Source: Amoebophrya sp. A120 (Eukaryota > Sar > Dinophyceae > Syndiniales > Amoebophryaceae). Taken from it: a DNA stretch of 64,000 nucleotides. Within the stretch, counting starts at the first letter, position 1. Every line of letters starts with the position of its first letter. Below are positions 1 through 11,614 of the stretch, piece by piece. The translations under genes were made by a program, and so were the position numbers. The DNA lies in contig CAJINV010000004.1 in NCBI GenBank assembly GCA_905178155.1, positions 9,524,625 through 9,588,624 of the forward strand, read 5' to 3'. The notes below the pieces were generated by a model. The model saw nothing but the letters and a program-made list of their open reading frames with translations. It searched no databases and had not been told where the DNA came from.

Positions 1-90
1 TTGTCCAGTACGAGCTCAAAAATTCGCAAGAACTCACAGAAGACACACTGCAGCATTTAATGCGGGTGAGAACATGAGAGGAGCTGGGGC

Positions 91-1460
91 TATGAAGTCA
101 CAAAATACAAAAAGGTGACAGGTAAAAACCTCGAATATAATCGAAATCCCGCAGTTTTATTTTGCCAATTTTGGTTGTTGGGAGGTGGTTTTTGGAAAGT
201 AGGGGGGTTGGTTTTCGGGAGGTGTTTTTTTTTGTCGACGGGCAAAGAACCTACTGACACCGAGAGGAAGGCGCTTCGGTTTCCAGATGAAGGCGATTCA
301 ATTTCTAGACGAAGGCAACTGAGTTTCCAGATGAAGGCAATTCAATTTGCCGACTAAGGCGCTCAATCTGCCAAATTTGGTTTTGAAGAGCTGATTTCTG
401 CGCTCGCGTTTTTTGTTGTAAACGAAAAAAACCTTACAGAGACCTAGACCCCGCACACAAAAAGCATCGAAACGGTGGGGCCCGAGTGAGCTTCTTCATG
501 ACACTGAGACCTTGGCCAAACATCGCACAAACGTGATCCATCGGCGCCGAAATGCAAACCGAGGACCTTCTTGGCCGCGACCAACGAGAGCGCGCGCTGT
601 GCGACTGCGAGGAGATACGGGGGCCATGCAAGTCAGAGGCTTTTCATTTTTCAGGCAAAGCCAGGCAATTTTCTGGCAAATTCATCAAAGATTTGCGACA
701 TGCGAAAAATTGGCAATTTCAAAAAATTTGGGAATTCTGAGGAAATTCCGGCAATTTTCGGGATTATTCGAAAAATTTCGCTGCAAATCTTCAAATAATC
801 CCGAAAGTTTGGACTTTTCTCATCAAATTCCCAAATCTTTCGAAGTTGCCGTGCAGAAGTCCTTGAGCTTTCTCCAGAATTCGCTGACTTCCCTGCGCAT
901 CTGCACCGAAACCCGCAAGCACCTTCGCAGAGAGCATTTGCTCACGGATCGCGGTGAAAAAGCTTCGCGCTGGGTTGTGGTGAAAAGGGCGATCCCGTTT
1001 TCGGTGAGGATGGCTTAGGTTTTTCCGATGTTTGGCTAAGGACTCAGCGCCGTGAAAAAGCTCACTCGGGCGCTGGTGCTCATGCGTTTTGTAGGCGGAG
1101 GCCTGATCTCAGTAAGCTGCTTTTTCGTTTATAAAAAAGAAAACGAACGCAAAAGCCGCTGGCTTTTCCGTTCGTATTCTTGGTTTTCGAGAGGTGGCCA
1201 ACCTCTCGAAAACCGAAGTCGGCAGATTGAATCACCTTGGTCGGCAAATCGAATCGCCTTAGTCGGGAAATTGAGTGGCCTTTTTCTCGGTGTTAGTAAG
1301 TTGTTTTTCCGCCTACAAAAAAAAAATAGTGGCCGGAAAACAGCCTCCCTACCTTCCCAAAACCACCTCCCGAAAACCGAAATCGGCGAAATAAAACTGC
1401 GAGATTTCGACTCTATTCAGGAAATTTACCTGTCACCTTTTTGTATTTTGTGCGTTCATA
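91..1460. mobile_element. 1.37-kb long-TIR element, non-autonomous
   Basis: Two arms of about 300 bp are inverted copies of each other: roughly 91-360 and 1190-1460. The outer ends read TATGAAG on the left and end TTCATA on the right, followed inward by the matching motif CACAAAATACAAAAAGGTGAC. The flanks carry an identical 8-bp direct repeat, GCTGGGGC, at 83-90 and 1461-1468, which I read as a target-site duplication. The inner part of each arm repeats a short motif of the type AAGGC-ATTCAATTTGCCGAC. No transposase ORF is visible inside, so it is probably non-autonomous. Its TAT...ATA ends match those of the introners further right, but its TSD is 8 bp rather than 5. The sequence before it (1-65) could be the end of an exon with a GTGAGA donor at 66, which would place the element in an intron; that is unproven. 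Confidence 0.8.
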
Positions 1461-1588
1461 GCTGGGGCATCCACACCACATGATCTAAAGATAAAAATAT
1501 AGAAAAATGATCGTCCCGCGACTGCGCGGCGCCTCACAAATTTTCTTCGCAATTTTCAAAAAGCTTTTCCTTTTCGCACGACTTGAAA

Positions 1589-3697
1589 AGTTGTTTTGCG
1601 TCACATTTGGTGACGTTGGCAAGGTGGTATTCAAATCGCCTAGATTCATCGGTGAATGAAGAGAATTGAATTCACAGCCTCAACCTTCATGAACTTCTAT
1701 CAATCTGTCGTGAAAACCAGAACCAAATAAACCCGTCACAGGTCCTGAAGATGGTTTTCTGACTAGGCATAGGCATAAGATGGTGAACGTGTTGCGTCCC
1801 TGTACTATAGTTGTGACAAGTAAAAGCCCTTCAATAGTTGTTTCTCACGCCTGCTACACCAATGCACGATTAAAGTCCAGTATTAATCAAATTTATTTCC
1901 CTTTATGCTCCTTGTCAAAACATTCTACACCATTGCCTTTGCCAAGGACGAGTTATCTAATAAATTCATCCTGTGCGGCTAAAAAGCAGCTTACCCATAA
2001 TTCGGGTGCTCAGCAGAATGTTTCGTCCACCCGCTGCTGGCAAAGAGCAGCAGCGCGTTCCTACGTCACCACGAGTACTATCAAGTCGCTAACCGGAGGT
2101 GCGAAGATGCTTCCGGCTATTGGTGACCCGCGTTTGGGCGACGAGGAAAAGGGCGAGCAAGATGAACTTCCGCTGTCTGGACCAGCACTACAACAGGGAT
2201 CAAGAATAGCGAAGACCCGTTCCGACAGCGACACTCCGGCCGCCTTCCTCGACACACTGCACCAGGCGTTTTATGCTACTAAAAATGGCCGAGGGGTAGC
2301 CGTAGGCGTAGCGAGGATTTCTAATTTGGATGGTGGAATCGAACCTCTGCAAGCAGATGAAGACGACGATGATCCGATGGAGCAATCCGATTTTTCACTC
2401 TCGACGTCCTTTTCTACTTCCGAAGCCCAGGAACCACCACAACCGGCAGATCTTCCGGTGGGAAAAGAATTGTTGAACCACCAACGTCAAAAGCTTGAAC
2501 ACCTGGCCTCCACCTTGGAAAACCTTTTCAACCGCTGGCAGGACTGTTCTCTCCAGTTCGGCGTCGACGAGCAGTACAACAATAAAATCAAACACAATAA
2601 AATAATGGAAATCAAGAGGTTCTTCACGTTGAAGTTCCTCAAATAGACTCCTCATTTTGAGTAGAAGTCTCGCGTACAACGCGAACACTGTAAACTGTAA
2701 ACTGTAAATTGCGTCGCATTTGGTGACAGACGTTTGCAAGTTGAATTTCCAATCGCCTAGATTCATCGGTGAATGAAGAGGACTAAATCCAGAGCCGCAA
2801 CCTTCATGAGCTTCTATCAATCTGTCGTGAAAACCAGAATATTAAACCCGTCACAGGTCCTGAAGATGGTTTTTTCACTAGGCATAGGCATAAGATGGTG
2901 AACGTGATTCGCCCCAGTATAGTTGCGACAAGTAAAAGCCCTCCAATAGTTGTTTCATCTCACGCCTGCTACACTAATGCACGAAAGTCCAGTATTAAAC
3001 AAATTCACTTCCCTTTATGCTTCTTGTCAAAAAATTCTACACCATTGCCTTTGCCAAGGACGAGTCATTTAATAAATTCATCCTGTGCCGCTAAGCAGCT
3101 TACACTTACTCATAATTCGGGTGCTCAGCAGAATGTTTCGTCCACCCGCTGCTGGCAAAGAGCAGCAGCCCGTTCCTATCTCACCACGAGTACTATCAGG
3201 TCGCTAACCGGAGCGAAGATGCTGCCGGCTATTGGTGACCCCCGTTTGGGCGACGAGGAAAAGGGCGAGCAGGATGAACTTTCGCTGTCTGGACCAGCAC
3301 TACAACAGGGATCAAGAATAGCGAAGACCCGTTCCGACAGCGACACTCCGGCCGCCTTCCTCGACACACTGCACCAGGCGTTTTATGCTACTAAAAATGG
3401 CCGAGGGGTAGCCGTAGCGAGGATTTCTAATTTGGATGGTGGAATCGAACCTCTGCAAGCAGATGAAGACGACGATGATCCGATGGAGCAATCCGATTTT
3501 TCACTCTCGTCCTTTTCTACTTCCGAAGCCCAGGAACCACAAGCGGCAGCTCTTCCGGTGGGAAAAAACGTGTTGAACCACCAACGTCAAAAGCTTGAAC
3601 ACCTGGCCTCCCATCTGGAAAACCTTTTCAACCGCTGGCAGGACTGTTCTCTTCAGTTCGGCGTCGACGAGCAGTACAACAATAAAATCAAACACAT
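1589..3697 (+). repeat. Tandem duplication (about 1.0 kb x 2) of the dioxygenase gene 5' part
   Basis: The block 1589-2602 (5' flank plus the first part of an ORF) is repeated at about 2692-3697 with only small indels and substitutions. The similarity starts before the start codon, for example the stretch around CGCCTAGATTCATCGGTGAA at 1638 and 2754. It stops at the codons for NNKIKH, just before the catalytic domain of the second copy. Confidence 0.9.
1780..2646 (+). pseudogene. Truncated 5' copy of the thiol dioxygenase gene
   Basis: This 288-codon ORF is nearly the same as the first 268 or so residues of the gene starting at 2895, including the MLPAIGDPRLGDEEKG segment and an acidic run. 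After the shared NNKIKH it reads into unrelated sequence (NKIMEIKRFF) and stops. The whole cupin domain with its iron ligands is missing, so it cannot be an active dioxygenase. The 5' flank is duplicated too, so it may still be transcribed. I call it a broken duplicate; a short regulatory product cannot be excluded. Confidence 0.75.
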
Positions 3698-4556
3698 CCA
3701 CAAACTCCGCGAGCAAGCCGGCGAGAGAAACCTGACCGGCTACGTGTGCACGCTGGTTTCCCGGCCGGACTACGGACTGTCCATTTGGTCGCTGCCGCCG
3801 AAAACCAGTTTGCCGGTGCATTCCCATCCCGGTTTTGTGGTGGGGAAGGTGTTGAGCGGGGGGGATTTGCTTTCCACCTCGTTGAAGACACTTTGTTCGA
3901 AGGAAGATGCTACAATGACGGGGAAGTCCGGTTGTGCTTCCGAAGAATCTGCTGCTGATTTTCGTTTGTCCGCAGCAGGAGGGGGCCATCAATCGGTGCA
4001 AGCGGTCCTTCATCCAGACGACAGCAAAAGAGCTGCGACTGAAAATAAAACGCAGTTTTTCGAAGTGAAGAAAGTAACACTAGCAGCCGCAGAAAAAACC
4101 ACCGAGATCATCGGGCACGCAGGCACGCCGGTGGCAGCGATTATCACGACAAAGAGTTCTATTCCTAATAGAAGTAGTGCTGACGCTACAGGTACAACTT
4201 CTTCCGTGTTCAAAATAACGCCGGAGGAAAACATACACACCCTGAGAAACGACAGCGACACGGAAATTGTGAATTTTGTCGAAGTGACATTCCCGAATTA
4301 CACGAAAGTCGCAGATTGCCGGTACTTCGAGCTTGATCATGTTCACGACGCTAGTACTCGTGGCGCGGCGTTGTCCTCAACCGGGGAAGAAGATAGTGCT
4401 TCTGCCCCTGCTCCTGCTGCTCGTCGTCCGCAATACAAACTAATTGAGCACGAAGGTCCGCCGGAATGGTTTCACACGGGGAATTTACCGTACGTGGGAT
4501 CGCTCGATTTACGGGGATTAGAGCCTGATGCGCCCAGTCCACGGCGAAAGACTTGA
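2895..4556 (+). CDS. PCO/ADO-type thiol dioxygenase
   Basis: A single-exon 553-aa protein. Its C-terminal half resembles the plant cysteine oxidase / 2-aminoethanethiol dioxygenase family, non-heme iron cupins that add O2 to thiols of cysteamine or N-terminal cysteine. The diagnostic pair of iron ligands is in LPVHSHPG (His309 and His311), matching the family's LHDHPGM. The third ligand is probably His448 in EENIHTLRND, followed by a region ending VADCRYFE, like the family's DCxYY. Between the ligands sits a low-complexity insert of about 100 residues that is not usual. Residues 1-280 are a poorly conserved extension with an acidic stretch; the stretch around RCWQRAAARSY could be a targeting sequence, and Met109 (MLPAIGD) is an alternative start. 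The family is known from O2-dependent N-degron signalling; that role here is inference. Confidence 0.75.
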   Translation: MVNVIRPSIVATSKSPPIVVSSHACYTNARKSSIKQIHFPLCFLSKNSTPLPLPRTSHLINSSCAAKQLTLTHNSGAQQNVSSTRCWQRAAARSYLTTSTIRSLTGAKMLPAIGDPRLGDEEKGEQDELSLSGPALQQGSRIAKTRSDSDTPAAFLDTLHQAFYATKNGRGVAVARISNLDGGIEPLQADEDDDDPMEQSDFSLSSFSTSEAQEPQAAALPVGKNVLNHQRQKLEHLASHLENLFNRWQDCSLQFGVDEQYNNKIKHIHKLREQAGERNLTGYVCTLVSRPDYGLSIWSLPPKTSLPVHSHPGFVVGKVLSGGDLLSTSLKTLCSKEDATMTGKSGCASEESAADFRLSAAGGGHQSVQAVLHPDDSKRAATENKTQFFEVKKVTLAAAEKTTEIIGHAGTPVAAIITTKSSIPNRSSADATGTTSSVFKITPEENIHTLRNDSDTEIVNFVEVTFPNYTKVADCRYFELDHVHDASTRGAALSSTGEEDSASAPAPAARRPQYKLIEHEGPPEWFHTGNLPYVGSLDLRGLEPDAPSPRRKT

Positions 4557-5331
4557 TGATGAGCGGTTGTGAATTTAATCTGCAGTGTGGATTGATGTGA
4601 TGATCTTCATCTTCGTCTTTCTGCTGATTGACATCGATCCCGCGTAGTCCGCGCACGATAGTACATGCAAGATAGACCAGAGCCTTTCAACATAAGTACC
4701 CTTGATTGCGAACTCCACCCTCGGAAGACCTAGTACCCATTTTCTTTCTACTCAGGACAGCGACAACACAGTGACATTTTTCTTCAGCCATGAACTGGCT
4801 GCGACAACATGTTGACTTTTCCACGTAGCGTATTCAACTGCCGGCTGTCAGTTTGATTGGCTAGCGAAGTGCAAGTGTTCCACCTGAAGAACAGCAAAAT
4901 TTATGAAACCTTTTACTTCAGCTTCGGTTTCGGATCTTACAAAATCGTCATCTGGATTTCGTGGCCCGAGTCGCTTGAGTGAGATGGTTCTTCGAGAGAC
5001 GAGAAGCGAAACAAGCACTATGTAGTGGTGCAAGAAAGTGCATGATGTTGATGGTCGTGTGTCTGGTGCTGGAAGATCGGCAAAAATATAATTCCTCGTT
5101 CGTCGTCGTCTCGTTATCGACATCGTTCTCGTTGAAAAAAAGAAGGTCGCACATCTGCGTGCCACTTTCACGCACTCCGAGTGCGATGGAAGGCGAATCG
5201 CGAAGAACATAATAAAGCGAACCCACATTGCATCTTCGTTCTTCCGGCACCTTAGGAGCTACAGCTACGGCCGCAGGTAGAGGTACAAGTGGAAGTTAGA
5301 AGACGCTAACCTCCAGACGAGAAAAAAAAAG
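4557..5331. other. Intergenic stretch, nothing recognised
   Basis: Only short overlapping frames without family resemblance. The end probably holds the 5' UTR of the CAP gene. Confidence 0.5.
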
Positions 5332-7007
5332 ATGGTCGATCCAAAGGAGCTCCTCGCTGAGGTGAACCGCTTTCGGCGGAACCCGGCCCAGTATGTGGAG
5401 GAAATGCAGAGTGAGCTGCAGTTTCGACAAAACGTGGAGTCGGAGGTGCACCAACGGCAGGCCAGCTACACAACCGCCACAGACGCTATCGTTTTCCCGT
5501 CCGGCGCCATGGTGGAGACACAGGAGGGCATGAGCAGCCTGGAATCGTTGGAGGAGGACGTCAAAGCGCTCGGTAATAATCCACTGTTGTTCCTTATGCT
5601 TTGCGTGGTTTCTTGGCATGACAAGAAGAAGAAGAAGAAGGTTTCAACATGTACTTACAACTTTGCACGACAAGCAAACACATATCCCCAACCTCTATCA
5701 GGTTACGATCCAGACGTGACGCTTTTCCCGTTCGGCCTACCCGAGTTGCAGTTTTCCTCCGAACTGTCCGAAGCGTGTCGCGACCACGTGCAAGACCTCT
5801 GCTCAAACGATTTCTACTCGCACATCGGCACGGACGGAACAACCCCAGAGGAGAGAATAGTGAAGTATGGGAGCTTCAACTACGCAAGGTACTTATCTTA
5901 CTTCACTAAAGTACTGATAACATGCGACTCGCAATAATGCGTGTACTTGTTTAAATGCATACGTTAATATGCGGGTTTGGATTTGCGCCATGATTCATCA
6001 GACCACATATCAATCAGTGTACGCATGAAAATCTTCCAGTTGTAGTTGATCTTGAATTCACGTGTACAGGTTCCCGCAATATCACGCAGAGGTGGACAAA
6101 ATCCGGGCGAAAACCACGAATCGCAGAATGAACAACACGACGAACCACCGGTTCCGTGACCGTTCGCAGACAACGAACGTGGATTCTGCTTTGCTGAACG
6201 CGGAACTCAAGAAGTTCACCGGGGAAATCTCCCCGCCCACCAGTCCCGCCGGCGCTGGGAACATTGACAGAAGCTCCTCCCCCGGCGGGCACGCGCACGG
6301 CGGTGAAACAGGCGCGGAGGGAGGTGCGGCGGGCGCAGGTGGGGGTTCACCCAGCGGCGGTAAGGGCGGGCAGAAGGGGAAGAAAGGCAGTGGTACCGCC
6401 GGAGACGCCCCTTCGTCAGTGATAAAAAAGGCCAAGGAACCAAAAAACACAAACACCGTGCCCTATCAGGTATGGTCGAAGTGTAGAAGTCTACTCGGCG
6501 ACATTAGTTTCATCTGATGCAACAACATTGGGCAAACGTATGTTGGATCGATCGCCTTTTGATGGTGCTTTTTCTTTTCCAAAACTACAAAATCAACGAT
6601 CCACAAAACCCAAAACCCATCTCCAGGTTGCGGAGAACATCCACTTTGGGCTTTCCACCGCAAAAGACGTGGTTTACCATTTCCTCCTGGACGACAAGGA
6701 CCCGCACCGGGGCCACCGACAGAACCTGCTCAACCGCGACTTCCACCACTTTGGCGGCGCGTTTTCCGGGAAACACCCGTCCGCGCTGACCTGCGCGTGC
6801 GTTTTGCTGGTGGACGCGTCGTTTTTTCCCAAAAAGCCGCCACAAGTGAGGTTGGATTTGGCGCAGGAGTACATCGGGAAGCCGAACGTTGGGTACCAGG
6901 ACGACACATTCTACGACGTCATTCCGCTGTTACACGAACCCCCGAAGGCGGCCCGGGGGGGCGCGAACGTGCTCAATAGCCATGGGGACGAGTTTCTTTT
7001 GGTATAG
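5332..7007 (+). CDS. CAP/SCP-domain protein
   Basis: Four exons joined by GT-AG introns: 5332-5572, 5702-5888, 6070-6469, 6627-7007 (1209 nt, 402 aa, in frame throughout). The N-terminus has the typical opening LLAEVNRFRRNPAQYVEEM. Exon 2 has LSEACRDHVQDLCSNDFYSH followed by GTDGTTPEERI, and exon 4 has VAENI and PHRGHRQNLL, i.e. the conserved His/Glu positions of the CAP fold. CAP proteins bind sterols or lipids or act outside the cell, but I see no signal peptide in this model, so the location is unclear. A Gly/Ser/Pro-rich insert (about residues 180-270) splits the domain. None of its introns is an introner, unlike most neighbours. Confidence 0.85.
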
Positions 7008-7281
7008 TAAAATTAATCCAGGTGGATGGCTTTGTTGTAGTGCGTTGCAAGATGAAATGAAGGATAAGGATTAGAATTAGCATCCTGTGTCATCAGGATG
7101 CAGATCATGATGATCTCATGTTCATGCTGATCATCATCATGTTCAGCATCTTGCGTCACAAACACCAATACAACCTCCTCAGGACGCACCACCGAGTAAA
7201 GCTGGTTTTAGTCACATCGTATCCGGCGCCACGAGCAGACGAGACAGCCGGCCAGAGATTGATGGTATCAAGGCCTCGGAC

Positions 7282-10200
7282 ATGCACGATATGGGTATAG
7301 AGGTTTTCTGCCAAAACATCTTCACCCGGAACTCTTTACTAGTCTCTTCGGTTTGCTATGAAAGCATGCGTTCGCGCTTTTTCTTTTGTATGAGCGTATC
7401 AAATCTTTTGACTTTTTTTTCTTCCTCCAAGTGCGGCGCTCTACTGCAAATGCAAAATCTGACTGCACAGTGACGGCCCACCGGCGAGAACTGCTGAACT
7501 CGTCCCAGCAAGTGTCCAAAACGAACACCATTACGAGCAGTATCGTGACCAGCCACGAAGCTGGCGGCGACTACAGCATGAAACGGAAGGTCGAGACAAC
7601 CACGTGGCAGGACGTTTGTGACTTAGTGAAGCCCACCCAGTACAAACTGTCGGCGAAGCAGGAGCAGCAGATCCCGGCGCTGATCAAACCGTTGAAGCGG
7701 TTTTGGCGGTACATCCCACCAAGAGATCTCTACCCGAAGTCCTTTCTTGGCGAGGTGGAAAAGCGACACGTGGCGAAGTCCATCGTCCGGGCGTTCTGTC
7801 ACCACGTGTCCCACAAGGGGGAGCCGAGAATACGGGAGAACGAGCTGAGCGAAACCCTAGAGCGGTTCAACGTGTACAAGCTCCGCCCGAACTACCACCC
7901 CGGGCTGGTGAAGGAGCTGTTCGACGAAATTATCCACCGCCGGCCGATCGAGCTGCAGAAATTCCGCGACATCTCCGATCAGGAGGTCTACGACGCGATC
8001 TGCGACAAACGCGAGTGGGCCCCGGTGATCAACATCGTATGCTTCCCGGAGAAATCCGATAAAATGCAGCAGCCCTACGAGTTGATCGGAAGGACAAGTG
8101 TGATCGATGAGTGGCTGCTGAAACTTTACGACGACTTCCAGTCGATCGGCTTTTTCGGCGGCAACACCGAGGTGCCGAACATCTTCGGACACAGTAGCAC
8201 GAAGGAAAACTACAAGGTCCCGGGCTATTACCGGGCTTTCGGCGAGGAGTTGGTGCGATTCATGAAACGGTCCCCGGATTTTAGGAGCGAGGTCTTGTCG
8301 TTTCTGCAAAAACCCGGAGCAACTACTGGTGGATCTTCTACTTCAATTAACAAGAATAACGAAGATGTCGTCGAACAGATGCACGAGATCAAGTTCCACA
8401 ACCCGCGGAAGCTGTGGGTGTTTTCCCGGCGACCAAACGCGGATATTTGGCTGGACATGATGAAGCTGCTGGATCACAACCCGGTGAACCAGGAGGCGCA
8501 CAAGCGGAACGACCACTTTTTCAACGGGCATTTACTGGACATCCAGGGGGAACCCGTGCCGAAGCAGAACCACGCGAAGATGGACAACAAGGAGGTGACA
8601 CGGTCAAAAGTGTTTCAGAACGAAAGGTCCGACGCGTGGATCCAGAACAAACCGGCCATGGGGTTGCTCGGCGGGACCTATTTGCAGACCATGACGGGGC
8701 AGCTGGCGACCCTACCGGGCGTCGGGTTGACCCGGGATGTGTACCGCGAACCGATCGACGAGAAGATTTCCGATTCGCTGAAAGTTGTGGTCGAACCGCA
8801 GAACAGTATCCAGATCAAGGAAGTGAAGATAAAGCCCCTCGCAACCGTCCACTCCCTGCGGCCGACGGAGCAGTACCCGGGCGTCAATGCGATTGAGGAG
8901 GGAAGGTTAGAGACCGGACCGGAGGAGAAGCCGAAACCTTTGTCGGAACTGGAGCAATTAAGTCACCAGAACGCAAACTACGTAAACGAGACGATCGGAG
9001 CATCATCTTCCTCGTCTTCTAGTGCTGGTGGTCCGCAACAACTGCAGCAGAGCCGATCCGCGCAGGGTGGTCTCCGCTTCACCCTTGACGGGAGCAAAAG
9101 GACCTTTCGCCGCGCGATGGCGAAAACAGAGAGGGTCAGCTTCAACCGCAACCAGCTGCAACAGGTCTTAGTCAACACAGCCGCTATGACGGGGCACTAC
9201 GACCAGACACTGTCCACTTGGAGGAATAGGAAAACCACGACGAGCGTCAGTCCGGAGAAGAGCAAAAGTAGCGTTGGTGCAAATATTAACGGCGCAACGC
9301 TCTACTACGCGGAGCCGCCTGGTGGTAGTTTTGAAGAGGATAGCGATGCAGCACTTAATATGTTGCAACAAGAACCAGCGGACCAACATCAAATTGAGCC
9401 AGCACTGTTAATACAACATCAGCCCGGTGGAACATCCCAGAACTCGAGTCCGAGTTGGAGAAGCAAGTCTTCTGGCATAAAATACCCGCCAACCGTCGTT
9501 GCGGGTTCGATAAAAGGGCCAGATAATGTCGATCCGGAAGTCCGCGACCAGCTCTACGGGCCGATTCTGAACACCAACGACTCGGTGTGCCAGCCCGAGG
9601 ACAAAATTCCGCTTACCAACACCGGGGATAGCATTCCCGTGATCGGGTCCGGGGGGGTCAGACTCCTGCGGCCCGCGAAGTTCAGTCTCGCGCAAACGTT
9701 GTCCGAAGCATACAAGGGGACGATTCTAACCTCAAAGTCCATATGGGATTCTCAAATGTTACATTCTCAACTGTTACATGATTTGCCATGCAAAATCACC
9801 ATGAGCCACCAGACGATAAAGCTACCTCGCATGACAAATCCCCGAAGGGCTAAACAGCATCTAAATCTGTGCCGCATTTGTGATGCGAGAGATGCAAGCT
9901 TGCCCATTTCACGACTGTTGCGGCTCTTGCATCACAAATTCATGCAACAGTTGAGAGTGTAACGTTTGAGAACTTCATAGTCCAAGGCGATAACGTATGG
10001 GAAATGCGCGATCGAGCACCCGCCGGCCGGGAGCGGGAACTATCAAACAAAAAAAGTTCGTCGCGATCACTCATGCGCATTTTTGCAACACAAAATTGTT
10101 TGTCATGCGTAAAAATGCATCACAGCCAAACTTCATTAGGGATTTCCCTAGTGTTTCTGCAATACAAGGAAAATTTTTGACGCTAAGAAAATTTGTAATG

Positions 10201-11614
10201 CAAAACCTGCAAGTTAGTGACTGTGACAAACTTTTTTCTCTCCATAGGAACAGCAGTAGCAGTAGTAGCTCCATGCTGCAGCGACACGCGTACTCGACCC
10301 TGAATCTGAACGCGGTGCAACCGACTGCGAAGCAGATGTGCGTTCACACGTGGTACAATAATTTACCATGTGCAGGGGACAGCACCGTCACGCAAATCGG
10401 CGCGATGCCACTACATCTGGCGTCGGGGATTGATGCGAAGACGAAGGTATTCTTGATTGGATTTTGTCATGTAAGTACTATGGGACAGCATGTGCATATA
10501 GATCAGCATTATAGGAGTTTGGGTTCAACAGCAGAAATTTTTTTCGTCTCTATTCGCTCCTGCTGTAGTGCCATGACGAATTTATATCAAAATGCGGCCA
10601 GCAGCACACGAAACATCAATCTTCCAAACATAGGTGAACGCGGTGCGGTTCAACGACAAAGAGTGCGGCAACATCGACCACTATGCGGCAAACATCCCCT
10701 CGAGAAACAACTACGTGGATACCAGCTTCTCCAGCGTAAAGCACCCGTATAACAACCACGGGATTTTCTACCACAACGTGAACAACAAAACCAGCAACAC
10801 GATCTCCGGCACGTATTTGGAGCTCAACGCGCAGAGGCTGTCGAAGAAACAGACGAAGTCGACCCTTTCCCTGGATCAGGAAGAGCTTTACCGCTACGTG
10901 GCAACGGACCAAGGTCCGGTGACGAATGCGGTGAACCACGCAGACCTGGGTGCGCACTTGGATCACTCGAAATACGTGCCACGGGGGGCGGATTACGACA
11001 AAATTGCGCGCTTGTCGGTATAGTTTTTAAACTTGTTTTGGTCTCAAGCTTTTTCCCACGAACGACTTGAACAGGATCTTCAGGGTGCTTATTTATTATC
11101 CCGATGGTGATCTTCGTCCTCTTCGCGGTGCCGGTGCATGCTGTTCGTTTTTGTAGAAGTAGTGCTGCATCATGTGATGACTGATGATCTTCTTCACATC
11201 GTCAAGTACAGACTGGGAAGTAGAAGTTCTTGTCAAATCTACCATTATCAGGTGGACCACCGTTTCGATGGCCAGTTTCTCGCGCGCAACAAGGAGATGT
11301 GTCCGACCCCGCAGGACGCCAAGAAAGCAGCTTGCCGGGGGACCAGATCGGTTTCTGGTCCGTACAAGCCGTGGAAACCGCACGTGTTTCGCGCCGATGA
11401 GCCGGAAAGGAATGGACGATTCGGGCCGAGGAAATTCAACGCCGAAAACCTCGGCGCGAGGCCACTGGCGTTGCCGATCTCGGGTATCGATACGTTACCG
11501 AATCCCGACCGGATTACGAACTTCCTGAACATCGAGAAGACCGACGCGAAGGAGGCAAACACGATCGTGACGCAGATCAGGCCAAATCTGCCGACAAACA
11601 GCGTGGGCATGTAG
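7282..11614 (+). CDS. Unrecognised conserved-looking protein, 1106 aa
   Basis: Model: 7282-7294, 7432-9741, 9985-10040, 10252-10446, 10634-11017, 11252-11614 (3321 nt). The junctions at 9741/9985 and 10040/10252 come from excising introners with one TSD copy; the others are GT-AG. The long second exon has normal coding character with Trp- and Pro-rich segments (RFWRYIPPRDLYP; KLWVFSRRPNADIW) and no membrane segment that I can see. A Ser/Gln-rich low-complexity stretch lies near 9000-9060. I recognise no domain. The 13-nt first exon is the weakest part; the Met at 7577 is an alternative start. Confidence 0.65.
9742..9979. mobile_element. Introner, family D
   Basis: TIRs share TCTCAAATGTTACATTCTCA and end TTCATA. 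TSD GTCCA at 9737-9741 and 9980-9984. Excision joins the AAG-TCC-A codons to AG-GCG in frame. Confidence 0.93.
10041..10246. mobile_element. Introner, family I (singleton)
   Basis: Left end TATCAAACAAAAAAAGTTCG, right end its imperfect inverse (TATGGAGAGAAAAAAGTTTG when reverse-complemented). TSD GGAAC on both sides. In-frame excision just before a Ser run. Confidence 0.92.

Noticed and set aside
2895-4556. Classical cysteine dioxygenase (CDO1-type) as the name
   Set aside because: The LPVHSHPG motif and the NIH...DCRYF order fit the PCO/ADO branch better than CDO1.
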